Origin: Bacillota bacterium
Lineage (GTDB): Bacteria > Bacillota > UBA4882 > UBA8346
Assembly: GCA_003501365.1 (NCBI GenBank)
Contig: DNPP01000004.1
Coordinates: 27,710 to 50,655 of the forward strand
Direction: 5' to 3'
DNA: 22,946 nucleotides
Shown: positions 14,837 through 21,728 of the stretch, piece by piece
Numbering within the stretch: position 1 is the stretch's first letter
Layout of the letters: each line of letters starts with the position of its first letter
Program-made: the position numbers and the translations under genes
Notes under the pieces: model-generated
Database searches by the model: none
What the model was told of the DNA's origin: nothing
What the model saw: only the letters and a program-made list of their open reading frames with translations

Positions 14837-16222
14837 CTACCACACATTCAAAATATATTCCTTGTTATGTTTGTATTCCATATCGGCAAACAATGTATTG
14901 GCAATCATTTCAGCCAGCCATATCGCCCCGTTATAGCCGATGACCGGATGGCGGTAAAGTCCGGCCCGATCGAATGTTGGAAATCCCACCCGAACCATCG
15001 GAATATTGTGATCAATAGCAATAAACCGTCCCTTCGAATGTCCCATGATCAGATCGACTTCAAGCTCTTTATTTTTGATACGGCTTTCCAATTCCCACAA
15101 ATCCGAATTCCAAATTACTTCAATATCGCAATCGGCCTTCTTTTCCAGTTCTGCCAGGCGAGGATCTTTTGCATAAGCCGTATTATCATCACCAAGCAAT
15201 AACAGTACCGGCTTTAACTCGCATTCGAGGCAAAATTGGGCCAAACCCAACACCAAATCCGGATGACCATAAATCGCCACTTTTTTGTCGGCAAAGAACA
15301 TATGAGCTAAATCAGCCAAAGCATCAATTGCCTTACCCCGATCGATTGCCAATGAATCCGGAACTTTTTTATCCGTCAGTTTACTGATATTTTTGATAAA
15401 GGTATCCGTATTCGCGATCCCAATGGGTGTCGGGCCAATAACCGCCGGAACATCGAATTCCTCTTGTAAAAATTGAGCGGCGCTACCGCCTTCATATTTG
15501 CTTAATGCTATCGAGCCAAGCGAATTAGCGGTATCGGCAATTTCTTCAATTGTAGTTGTTCCATGAGTAAACGACGACTTATCCGGCATGGTGGGAGAAT
15601 CAAAACTCTCGGTATCCATCACCAAATTCCCCACTACATCCATTTCCTTTAAAATATGCTTAATTTCAGTGACATCGCCCGGATTGATCCAGCCGGTAAA
15701 AATATTCAATTTACCATTAGGTTGCCCTTTTTTGGCCAGGGTTGAAATCAAGGCCTGAATCGCAACATTATAACCGCTAACCTGACTGCCGCTATAACTG
15801 GGAGTATGCATTGGAACCAGATACACTTTGCGATCCGGAAAATCTTTCTTTAATTGACGGTTAATTTTGGTGACCACTCCATCGATATCATCACCAATGG
15901 TTTCTGTCGAACAAGTTGTAATGATCGGAATAATTCTTAAGTTGGGATATCTTTTGACCAGCGAATCCACTCCCTCTTCCACCCTGGGCAGGCCACCAAA
16001 AACAGCCGCACTTTCATGGATTGAGGAAGAAGCAATATCGAAATTTTCCTTGAAATGTTGAGCAAATAAAAGCCGGACAAACATGCAACAGCCCTGCCCA
16101 CCATGAACCAACGGAATACAATCTTTGATAGCGATCGAGGCATATTGCGCCCCCGCAGGCTGACAGGTATACATTGGATTGATAATCCCTGCGCGCTCCC
16201 TTTGCTTGACCGTACAAGCCAT
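14837..16222 (-). CDS. vnfK: Vanadium nitrogenase VFe protein beta subunit VnfK
   Basis: Beta subunit of V-nitrogenase, sharing the P-cluster with VnfD. Length is 461 aa from the ATG with GAGGTGGATAAT before it; an upstream in-frame extension of 19 codons lacks family similarity. P-cluster cysteines are C20 (TCQPAGAQ), C45 (GGQGCCMF) and C104 (TTCSTETIGDD). The GRFIAIDHNIPMVRVGFPTFDRAGL region and C-terminal KHNKEYILNVW are typical. It is closely similar to AnfK in the same window but accompanies VnfD and VnfG. It is shorter at the N terminus than the ~475 aa A. vinelandii VnfK, as in the Anf branch. It sits 73 bp after vnfG, with a short GC-rich hairpin in the gap. Confidence 0.93.
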   Translation of the reverse strand: MACTVKQRERAGIINPMYTCQPAGAQYASIAIKDCIPLVHGGQGCCMFVRLLFAQHFKENFDIASSSIHESAAVFGGLPRVEEGVDSLVKRYPNLRIIPIITTCSTETIGDDIDGVVTKINRQLKKDFPDRKVYLVPMHTPSYSGSQVSGYNVAIQALISTLAKKGQPNGKLNIFTGWINPGDVTEIKHILKEMDVVGNLVMDTESFDSPTMPDKSSFTHGTTTIEEIADTANSLGSIALSKYEGGSAAQFLQEEFDVPAVIGPTPIGIANTDTFIKNISKLTDKKVPDSLAIDRGKAIDALADLAHMFFADKKVAIYGHPDLVLGLAQFCLECELKPVLLLLGDDNTAYAKDPRLAELEKKADCDIEVIWNSDLWELESRIKNKELEVDLIMGHSKGRFIAIDHNIPMVRVGFPTFDRAGLYRHPVIGYNGAIWLAEMIANTLFADMEYKHNKEYILNVW

Positions 16223-16269
16223 ATTATCCACCTCGCTAGTTTTCGTTTCCCCTTCTAGTATCTGAGGTC

Positions 16270-16287
16270 GCGCACGCACATGTGCGC
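16270..16287 (-). repeat. GC-rich hairpin between vnfG and vnfK
   Basis: GCGCAC (16270-16275) pairs with GTGCGC (16282-16287); an overlapping 12-bp palindrome CGCACATGTGCG is also present. There is no T-run, so termination is unlikely. As in the anf operon, a hairpin lies between the G and K genes, which may set transcript stability. Confidence 0.45.
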
Positions 16288-16295
16288 TTTACCCT

Positions 16296-16637
16296 TTAAT
16301 AATTGGGTGAATTTAATTCACCGTTCTGAGATTTCGTAATTGCAAGTTCAATGAGTTTAGCTTTAATGTTTTCAAACATCGCCTTGATTTCCAATTTGTT
16401 AATTTCCGCTAGCCAGGGAAACTTCGCAGTTGCTTCGGTAGCGACGGTCTTGGATTCCGCATAATAACATTTTTCCTGGGCTGTAGCTCCGACATTAATT
16501 TTTTCTCCGGCCAAAAAGGCTACAGTTTGGTCCAATATATGATTGATATTGGCTTCCCGATCCCAAGACCGTGAATAAAACTGCCACAAAAAATGTTCCA
16601 AAACAAATGTATATAATTCCTGTTCCCTCTCTGCCAT
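16296..16637 (-). CDS. vnfG: Vanadium nitrogenase delta subunit VnfG
   Basis: Small delta subunit of V-nitrogenase that binds the alpha subunit. Length is 113 aa from the ATG placed 8 nt after AAAGG, the length I recall for A. vinelandii VnfG. A longer frame begins at TTG and lacks a ribosome site. Diagnostic residues are FLWQFYSRSWDREANINHIL, the TAQEKCYYAES segment, KFPWLAEINKLEIKAM and the C terminus ITKSQNGELNSPNY. It differs from AnfG in this window (CLWQFHSRAWDRERQNAEIL). It lies 89 bp after nifI2, unlike the more usual position straight after vnfD. The vnfD-nifI1-nifI2-vnfG-vnfK order is noteworthy. Confidence 0.93.
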   Translation of the reverse strand: MAEREQELYTFVLEHFLWQFYSRSWDREANINHILDQTVAFLAGEKINVGATAQEKCYYAESKTVATEATAKFPWLAEINKLEIKAMFENIKAKLIELAITKSQNGELNSPNY

Positions 16638-16684
16638 AGTCATCACCTTTCCCGATCCGTTAAATTTCCGGGCCAACCCTTATT

Positions 16685-16724
16685 CAAATTTGCCTTTAAA
16701 TTGATATTAATTAATGCAAATTTG
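16685..16724 (-). repeat. Inverted repeat between nifI2 and vnfG
   Basis: CAAATTTGC (16685-16693) and GCAAATTTG (16716-16724) are perfect inverted repeats around a 22-nt AT-rich loop, starting 2 bp after the nifI2 stop. It may be a processing or attenuation element between regulator and structural genes; no T-run follows. Confidence 0.4.
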
Positions 16725-16726
16725 TC

Positions 16727-17092
16727 TTAAACGGCAGACCCTCCGGTTTCACCGTTGCTGACCCGTACACAATCAAAGATCGGCACTACGAATATTTTAC
16801 CGTCGCCGGGCTTGCCTTTGCTGTTTACAGTAATAATTGTATCAACCACTGTTTTCACATCGCTATCGTTGATTACGATGCACAAAAGCCGTTTTGGAAT
16901 CAGGCGGTGTTCTTCGGTAAGCGTTTCCTGAACTTTAGGGGAATTTGTATCATCCACCACCGTGAAATTGACTTTCTTTTTGCCTCTACCCAAAACTTTT
17001 CTGCAGTTTAAAGCGGCAAAACTCTTTTGCAGTAGAGCCTCTTTGGTCTGATTGATCATATCCATCCGAATAACGGCCATGACTTCTTTCAT
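16727..17092 (-). CDS. nifI2: PII-family nitrogenase regulator NifI2
   Basis: Second of the paired GlnB-like NifI proteins. With NifI1 it forms a complex that, in methanogens, inhibits dinitrogenase when nitrogen is plentiful and is relieved by 2-oxoglutarate. Length is 121 aa. Visible are the PII start (MAVIRMDMINQTKEALLQ), the NifI2-type segment GRGKKKVNFTVVDDTNSP before a long T-loop, RLLCIVINDSDVKTVVDTIITVN and the conserved GDGKIFVVPIFDCVRVSNGETG. No PII uridylylation tyrosine context is obvious. The ATG follows AAGGAGGGGCTGCTT, 13 bp after nifI1. The location inside the vnf operon implies that VFe protein is the direct target. Confidence 0.92.
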   Translation of the reverse strand: MKEVMAVIRMDMINQTKEALLQKSFAALNCRKVLGRGKKKVNFTVVDDTNSPKVQETLTEEHRLIPKRLLCIVINDSDVKTVVDTIITVNSKGKPGDGKIFVVPIFDCVRVSNGETGGSAV

Positions 17093-17105
17093 AAGCAGCC
17101 CCTCC

Positions 17106-17432
17106 TTATAATTGATTATTACCGGAGCTTACAGTATAAACTTCTTCAACTGGGGTGATAAAAATTTTACCGTCTCCAAAGGCTCCATGTTCACCGGTTC
17201 TGGCATTTCTCATGATAATATCCAAAACATCATTCTTATCCTCATCCTTGATGACCATCAATAACATTTCTTTGGGAATCTCATCATAAAAAACATCGCC
17301 GTATTGAATACCTCTTTGACGGCCGCGGCCCATGACGTCCATTTTCGTAACTGCCGGAAATCCGCTTTCCAAAAGATCCGATAAAACAACCCCCACCTTT
17401 TCAGGTCGAATAATCGCTCGAATCATTAACAT
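17106..17432 (-). CDS. nifI1: PII-family nitrogenase regulator NifI1
   Basis: First of the paired NifI PII-like regulators. Length is 108 aa from the ATG preceded by GGAGATGGGTTG. Family features are MLMIRAIIRPEKVGVVLSDL, GFPAVTKMDVMGRGRQRGIQYG (the NifI1-type T-loop base), EIPKEMLLMVIKDEDKNDVLDIIM and GDGKIFITPVEEVYTVSSG. Together with NifI2 it should post-translationally switch V-nitrogenase activity in response to 2-oxoglutarate and ATP. It lies 44 bp after vnfD. In the nif, vnf and anf operons I know of in methanogens and clostridia these genes usually lie between H and D, so the location after D is unusual. Confidence 0.93.
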   Translation of the reverse strand: MLMIRAIIRPEKVGVVLSDLLESGFPAVTKMDVMGRGRQRGIQYGDVFYDEIPKEMLLMVIKDEDKNDVLDIIMRNARTGEHGAFGDGKIFITPVEEVYTVSSGNNQL

Positions 17433-17476
17433 CAACCCATCTCCTTTCAATATTGAATCAATGTGATTAATTAAAT

Positions 17477-18862
17477 TTATTTCCTGATATCTTCGCCCGC
17501 TAGCTTCATCAACGGCGAACGAGTCGCATTGTAAATATCTCTGGCCATATTGACAAAACCCTCAAATCCCATATACGGTCCATTGTGATACGCATGGCCG
17601 TTAATATAGGGAATGTGTATTTTCTTGACCAGATCGCCAACCCTGGGTCCGGTAAAGATCACATCAGGTTTTACCATTTCAAGCACTTCAAAAAACTCAA
17701 GCTCATTTGCATCATCAATATAAATGGCGCCCACATTACCCCGAGCGATGACCTTTTCGAAATCTTCCTGATGACCGAATTTAGAAGACATTGCAACGAC
17801 TTCGATACCCAAATCATCTTCCGCCGCTTTAGTCCAATGCCATAGCCTAGGTCCGCCAGTCCAAATAGCCATCTTTTTGCCTTGTAACCGCTTTTTGTAC
17901 CATTCCATTTGAGGCTGCCATTTGGCTTTTTCTGCAGCGATCAGTTCTTCTGCCTTATCTTCGATACCAAAAAAGATACCTACTTTTCGTAGTGCCGCTG
18001 CTGTATATTCAAAACCCCATGTATCCACATCCATCCGTGGTATTCCATATCTTTTCATAAGTTCGTTGGCAATGTATCCCGCCGATCTGGCGCAGTTCAC
18101 CACACTTAATTGCGCCCGGTGCATGCTTCGGCATTGATCGTAGGTTGCATTGCCGGTGAAATGGGCAATAACTTGGATGCCCATTTTTTCAAAATATTCC
18201 CCGAGCACATATGAATCGCCCTGGATGTTGTAATCACCAATCAAGTTAATCGTATAAGGGCTATGGATCTCCGGTTCGAAAGTCCCGACCTTCTCATTAA
18301 CCCAGGCGATATTCAACACATGATGGCCTTTGGATTGACTGACCCCGGCAAAACCCGGACATTGAACCACAAAGATGTCAACATCTCCCAGTTCTTCCTG
18401 TATATCGGCGGCAATCGCCTGCGGATCATCACCAATGAGCGCCGTAGCGCAAGTTGTATAAATAATCATTCTTTTAACATTCGGCATTTCGGCGAATGCT
18501 TCTTTAATGCATTTCCTTAGCTGCTTTTCGGCGCCGAATACTATGTTCTTTTCCTTCACATCCGTAGACCAAATGTATTTCAGTTGAAAATTATCATTAT
18601 CGCTCGGATACCGTTTAGTATGCCAGGTGTCATAGGCGCACCCTACCGGGCCATGAATCATTTGAATCGTATCCTTTAGAACACCGCCGATAACCAGCTT
18701 TGCTCCGCAATAGCTGCAGCCTCTTTCCGATAATGTTCCCGCAATAGTGTCCGCATTGGCAATCGGTAAAAATTGCGCGCTGTCTTCTCCCGGCGCCTTA
18801 ATATAACAATGCTTTTTTCGTTCCGGAATCACTTCATCACATTTGAATAGTGTTAACGGCAT
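17477..18862 (-). CDS. vnfD: Vanadium nitrogenase VFe protein alpha subunit VnfD
   Basis: Catalytic alpha subunit bearing the FeV cofactor. Length is 461 aa from the ATG with AAAGGGGTGTAAGT before it. Residue numbering falls exactly on that of A. vinelandii VnfD. P-cluster cysteines are C49, C75 and C138; cofactor ligands are C257 (VVNC) and H423 (GHAYHNGPY); Q176 and H180 (SQSKGHH) and K361 sit around the active site. The TGGPR loop at 335-339 is the one that holds the bridging carbonate in V-nitrogenase. It distinguishes VnfD from AnfD (PGGSK) and from NifD. It lies 53 bp after vnfH. The C terminus ends at LAGEDIRK, slightly shorter than the A. vinelandii protein (about 474 aa). Confidence 0.97.
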   Translation of the reverse strand: MPLTLFKCDEVIPERKKHCYIKAPGEDSAQFLPIANADTIAGTLSERGCSYCGAKLVIGGVLKDTIQMIHGPVGCAYDTWHTKRYPSDNDNFQLKYIWSTDVKEKNIVFGAEKQLRKCIKEAFAEMPNVKRMIIYTTCATALIGDDPQAIAADIQEELGDVDIFVVQCPGFAGVSQSKGHHVLNIAWVNEKVGTFEPEIHSPYTINLIGDYNIQGDSYVLGEYFEKMGIQVIAHFTGNATYDQCRSMHRAQLSVVNCARSAGYIANELMKRYGIPRMDVDTWGFEYTAAALRKVGIFFGIEDKAEELIAAEKAKWQPQMEWYKKRLQGKKMAIWTGGPRLWHWTKAAEDDLGIEVVAMSSKFGHQEDFEKVIARGNVGAIYIDDANELEFFEVLEMVKPDVIFTGPRVGDLVKKIHIPYINGHAYHNGPYMGFEGFVNMARDIYNATRSPLMKLAGEDIRK

Positions 18863-18915
18863 ACTTACACCCCTTTCTTTACCAATAACCAATTACTAAT
18901 AACTAGTAACCGTCT

Positions 18916-19746
18916 TCAATCCATTAAGCCGTATCTGGCGACCATCTTTTCTAGTTCATCCATGCTTAAGGGCTTGGGAACCACAAACATATCATTTTCA
19001 ATGATTTTTCGGGCCAATTCTCCGTATTCTTTCGCCTGGTTGCACTCCGGATCGTATTCGATCGTTGTTTTCCGGTTAAACTCCGCCTTCTGGACGATAT
19101 TATCGCGTGGAACGAAGTGAATCATCTGGGTTCCTAATGCCTTGGTGAACTCTTCCATCAGTTCCAACTCATTATCGACTTTACGGCTGTTACAAATGAT
19201 ACCGCCCAAACGGACACCGCTTTGATCGGCGTATTTCAAAAGTCCGCGGCTGATATTGTTGGCTGCATAAATGGCCATCATTTCACCGGATGCGACAATA
19301 TAAACTTCCTGCGCTTTTCCATCCCGAATCGGCATTGCAAATCCACCGCAGACAACGTCACCGAGAACATCAAAATGGATAAAATCCAAATCCTCCGAGT
19401 AGGCGCCCATTTCTTCCATTAGGTTGATGGCCGTAATGACACCCCGACCGGCACAACCGACACCGGGTTCCGGACCGCCGGATTCAACACAACGGACCCC
19501 GTTAAAACCGGTTCGAATGACTTTTTCATCCGTAATTGCCTCCTCGCCTTCCTCCCGCAAGGTGTCCATGATGGTTGCCTGAGGTTTTTCACCAAGAATT
19601 AAGCGAGTGCAATCCGCTTTCGGATCACAACCATGAATAAAGACTTTTTTATGATGAAAATAAGATAAAGCAGCGGCAGTGTTCTGTTGGGTCGTGGACT
19701 TACCGATACCGCCTTTTCCATAGAATGCAATTTTTCTAGTTGCCAT
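18916..19746 (-). CDS. vnfH: Nitrogenase iron protein VnfH
   Basis: Homodimeric ATP-dependent reductase that passes electrons to the nitrogenase and also acts in cofactor maturation. Length is 276 aa from the ATG preceded by GAGAGGGGTTTTTAAA. Visible are the P-loop GKGGIGKST (residues 10-18), CDPKADCTR, the 4Fe-4S ligands C98 (GVGCAGRG) and C133 (VVCGGF), and R101, the site of ADP-ribosylation in organisms with DraT. Sequence is of the Vnf/Anf type (TLREEGEEAIT, GLMD end). It is first in the vnf operon, about 195 nt downstream of the predicted transcription start. It is the only intact Fe protein gene in the window, so it probably serves both VnfDGK and AnfDGK. Confidence 0.96.
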   Translation of the reverse strand: MATRKIAFYGKGGIGKSTTQQNTAAALSYFHHKKVFIHGCDPKADCTRLILGEKPQATIMDTLREEGEEAITDEKVIRTGFNGVRCVESGGPEPGVGCAGRGVITAINLMEEMGAYSEDLDFIHFDVLGDVVCGGFAMPIRDGKAQEVYIVASGEMMAIYAANNISRGLLKYADQSGVRLGGIICNSRKVDNELELMEEFTKALGTQMIHFVPRDNIVQKAEFNRKTTIEYDPECNQAKEYGELARKIIENDMFVVPKPLSMDELEKMVARYGLMD

Positions 19747-19857
19747 TTTAAAAACCCCTCTCAAAGTTTATTGTAAGCTTAACACTCCCTGCTCGTTTTT
19801 GAATTGCCTCGCTCACCTTCCTTCAACAAACTATAGGATATTTGCTATTTTTCTTCC

Positions 19858-19876
19858 TGGTGTCATATTGGTGTCA
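19858..19876. repeat. Direct repeat in the vnfH leader
   Basis: TGGTGTCA occurs at 19858-19865 and again at 19869-19876, an 11-bp period, about one helical turn. It lies about 65-80 bp downstream of the predicted vnf start point, between promoter and vnfH. A tandem regulator-binding site is possible. It does not fit the GlnR consensus. Confidence 0.4.
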
Positions 19877-19947
19877 GTTATGATATTATTTAAATGCTTA
19901 AATTGTAACTAAAACTGCCTAAACTAAATTAAAACATCTTATAGTGT

Positions 19948-19976
19948 ATAGTAAGGCTTTGGTTTAAAATTGTCAA
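19948..19976 (-). promoter_or_regulatory. vnf operon promoter, sigma-A type
   Basis: Minus strand: -35 TTGACA (19971-19976), 17-bp spacer and -10 TACTAT (19948-19953). It leaves a leader of roughly 195 nt before vnfH. Unlike the anf promoter and the left-edge promoter, the spacer has no ATTCC/GGAAT palindrome. Confidence 0.8.
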
Positions 19977-19985
19977 CGGTTTTAA

Positions 19986-20002
19986 TGTTAAAAATTATGA
20001 CA
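19986..20002. promoter_or_regulatory. GlnR/TnrA-type operator of the vnf operon
   Basis: The plus strand reads TGTTAAAAATTATGACA, an exact TGTNA-N7-TNACA match. It is 9 bp upstream of the vnf -35 box, the same arrangement as at 68-84 and 4558-4574. It is expected to couple vnf expression to nitrogen limitation. Confidence 0.8.
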
Positions 20003-20104
20003 TAAAGTTAACAATTATTTATTAGAAATAATTAAGTTGCTCGGACTATCCGTTATTATTAAAGAATATGTGTCATATATATGTTAGCTTGCTCATTTTT
20101 TGAC

Positions 20105-20133
20105 TTGATTTTTTAATTATCTTTGTTTATAAT
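20105..20133 (+). promoter_or_regulatory. Promoter of the divergent methyltransferase-like gene
   Basis: Plus strand: TTGATT (20105-20110), 17-bp spacer, TATAAT (20128-20133), 75 bp before the start codon. No complete GlnR box precedes it. A TGTCA half-site at 20071-20075 does not have a partner at the right distance. Confidence 0.6.
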
Positions 20134-20208
20134 GAGTAATAATTAGTTTTAATTAGTTTGAGTTTAATTTGATTTGATTGGTATGATAATTATAGAGGTG
20201 ATGGAAAA

Positions 20209-20919
20209 ATGAGCGTATCTTTGTCAGAGTTTTCAGAAATGGCCCCCACCAATTTACCCAATATTAAGCGTAAATTACCTTTGTCGTCTCACTGGGCAAT
20301 CGCTCAGGAGATCATCCGCCGATCCGGAATTCGCGATGGTGAATGCTTGGAAATCAACGCTAATAATGCTTTTTTAGGAATCTCCCTAGCCCAACTCACC
20401 AATATGCATGTTTACTTAATGGAAAATTCAGCCACATTAATTAAACAAATTGCACCCCACCTTAAAAAGAATAAAATGACCAACCATGTCGAGCTGATTA
20501 AAGGCGTTCCCCAACAAATTCCCGTTGCCGATCATCAAATCAACTTGGTTATTTATCGTAGATCGATTTTTAACTGGCGCAATCAAACGCAAGTTTTCGG
20601 AGAGATATACCGAATACTGGCTCCGGGCGGAGTAGCCTATCTGGGGGACAATTGCTGGGGCGGGGAGGAATGGTTCACCATGGAGAATAAGTTGAGAGAA
20701 TACGCGCCGCAGTTATCGGAACAATTCAATAACGAGGTGCGCCTCCGCCGATTGGAAAACATTAGCGCGAAAATAATCCAAGCCGGCATTCCTTCTCATG
20801 AGACGACCTGTACTACCGATGGGTTACGAATCATCATCCGGCGTCCGGTCACTCCTACTTACAGTGATGAAAGAGTCAACCCTCTCTATGACGATAACCG
20901 GCAGCTCTTTTACAACTGA
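20209..20919 (+). CDS. Class I SAM-dependent methyltransferase-like protein, divergent from vnf
   Basis: Probable Rossmann-fold methyltransferase, 236 aa, start ATG after GAGGTGATGGAAAA. The fold order is visible: an N-terminal helix (HWAIAQEIIRRSGI), beta1/motif I at about residues 46-62 (ECLEINANNAFLGISLAQLT), then the LIKGVPQQIPVADHQINLVIYRRSIFNW motif II/III region. FGEIYRILAPGGVAYLGD (post-I, residues ~124-141) matches the common methyltransferase-11 family. Motif I is degenerate: the usual acidic GxGxG loop is replaced by EINANNAFLG. That may alter or abolish SAM binding. It is the only plus-strand gene, transcribed away from the vnf operon over a shared 460-bp regulatory region. Substrate is unknown. 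Confidence 0.72.
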   Translation: MSVSLSEFSEMAPTNLPNIKRKLPLSSHWAIAQEIIRRSGIRDGECLEINANNAFLGISLAQLTNMHVYLMENSATLIKQIAPHLKKNKMTNHVELIKGVPQQIPVADHQINLVIYRRSIFNWRNQTQVFGEIYRILAPGGVAYLGDNCWGGEEWFTMENKLREYAPQLSEQFNNEVRLRRLENISAKIIQAGIPSHETTCTTDGLRIIIRRPVTPTYSDERVNPLYDDNRQLFYN

Positions 20920-20960
20920 TGTAACAATAACGAAACATTGTTTGATATAATGAAATTAAA

Positions 20961-21053
20961 GGTTTCCGCTAAGCCAGAAACCAATAAACCCGCTAAATGA
21001 TTGGCACTTTGTGGTCGCTATTCGATCCGGTACCAGGAACAGATGGCGGGTTT
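20961..21053. other. Unexplained structured intergenic element
   Basis: Two hairpins adjoin in the gap after the methyltransferase-like gene. GGTTTC (20961-20966) pairs with GAAACC (20977-20982). AAACCCGC (20986-20993) pairs with GCGGGTTT (21046-21053), closing a 52-nt GC-richer loop that contains GGTACC and CACTTTGTG palindromes. On the plus strand TTTT follows only briefly. The base composition contrasts with the AT-rich flanks. It could be a structured RNA or a palindromic repeat element. I could not match it to a riboswitch family from memory. Confidence 0.45.
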
Positions 21054-21068
21054 TAATTTGGGCAAAAT

Positions 21069-21101
21069 AAAAGGATACCGGTTGAATCGGCACCCTTTTT
21101 T
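21069..21101. terminator. Bidirectional intrinsic terminator between convergent genes
   Basis: AAAAGG ... CCTTTT arms enclose a TACCG/CGGCA-type stem (about 21069-21097). Read on the minus strand all stem positions pair, two as G-U. The plus-strand version has two A-C mismatches but ends in a T6 run. It serves the minus-strand membrane-protein gene and probably also the plus-strand methyltransferase-like gene. Confidence 0.7.
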
Positions 21102-21161
21102 AAAAAATATCTATTGGAAAAACCCAAGCCGCCTGTCGAATTTACTTTGTCATGGGATTTA

Positions 21162-21623
21162 TTAAGTTAAATTGGCTCCTAGAGCCGATTTACCAAACTT
21201 CTGAACAAATATCCCCAGGGTTAAACCATAAAGAAAATGGATAATAATCATTATAAACGCGTCTGAAAGAGTCCTTTCTTTTACTGCAGTTATGCCAAAG
21301 GAGATTAATGCTCCGTAGATAACTATAAATAGTGCTGAACCAAAAAGGACTCCTTGAAAAGGTATATATTTCGGTTTTGTCTTTTCCAGCAGAAATACAA
21401 AAATAATTCCGAATAATGAACTGAGTCCGAAATCAATTAAATACCCCAGAATGCTTCCACACATAGTTCTAGCTTCCATAGCGCTGACAAACACACCGGA
21501 AGCATATTCTGCAAAAAGCGTTTTCATAATCGTCAGGCTATATAGAGTTTGATTAATAGCGTCTTTGACAATTGTTGCGGTCAGACCTGCAAAAACGCCC
21601 AAAATTATTTTATTTTTAAACAA
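21162..21623 (-). CDS. Small integral membrane protein of unknown function
   Basis: No function recognised. About 153 aa from a TTG start placed after GGAGGATAGC; a further TTG six codons upstream has no ribosome site. Hydropathy by eye gives four transmembrane segments: IILGVFAGLTATIVKDAINQ (residues ~6-25), a YLIDFGLSSLFGIIFVFLLE segment, GVLFGSALFIVIYGALISFG, and FIMIIIHFLYGLTLGIFVQK. The pattern, with an IxAGLxxxIxKD start and an IIHxxYGLxLG last helix, resembles uncharacterised membrane proteins I remember from Desulfotomaculum-like Firmicutes. It sits between the chemotaxis receptor gene (105 bp away) and a terminator, so the two may be one unit. No link to nitrogen fixation is evident. 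Confidence 0.7.
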   Translation of the reverse strand: MFKNKIILGVFAGLTATIVKDAINQTLYSLTIMKTLFAEYASGVFVSAMEARTMCGSILGYLIDFGLSSLFGIIFVFLLEKTKPKYIPFQGVLFGSALFIVIYGALISFGITAVKERTLSDAFIMIIIHFLYGLTLGIFVQKFGKSALGANLT

Positions 21624-21728
21624 GCTATCCTCCGAAACCAATTACTGTTTATTATTTCCCTAATTTCAGGTCTTACCCAGTAGAGAATGGATTCAAAGCA
21701 TAGTTTATTCTTTCCATTGCCCACTTAT

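Larger units (their letters stand above)
19747..20208. other. Divergent vnfH / methyltransferase regulatory region
   Basis: This 462-bp AT-rich gap has no real gene. It contains the vnf leader with the TGGTGTCA direct repeat, the vnf promoter (19948-19976), a GlnR box (19986-20002) and the plus-strand promoter (20105-20133). No sigma-54 (-24/-12 GG/GC) element and no VnfA/AnfA-like enhancer could be recognised. Confidence 0.75.

Noticed and set aside
19753..19821. 22-codon GTG leader ORF ending just before vnfH
   Set aside because: Its ribosome site is too close to the GTG, and the peptide shows no regulatory codon bias. Chance is more likely.
20071..20087. TGTCATATATATGTTAG as a fourth GlnR box for the methyltransferase-like gene
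   Set aside because: The right half-site does not fit TNACA, so only a half-site is present.
19747..20208. Sigma-54 promoter and NifA/VnfA-type enhancer before vnfH
   Set aside because: No TGGCAC-N5-TTGC element was found, whereas a good sigma-A promoter with GlnR box explains the start.
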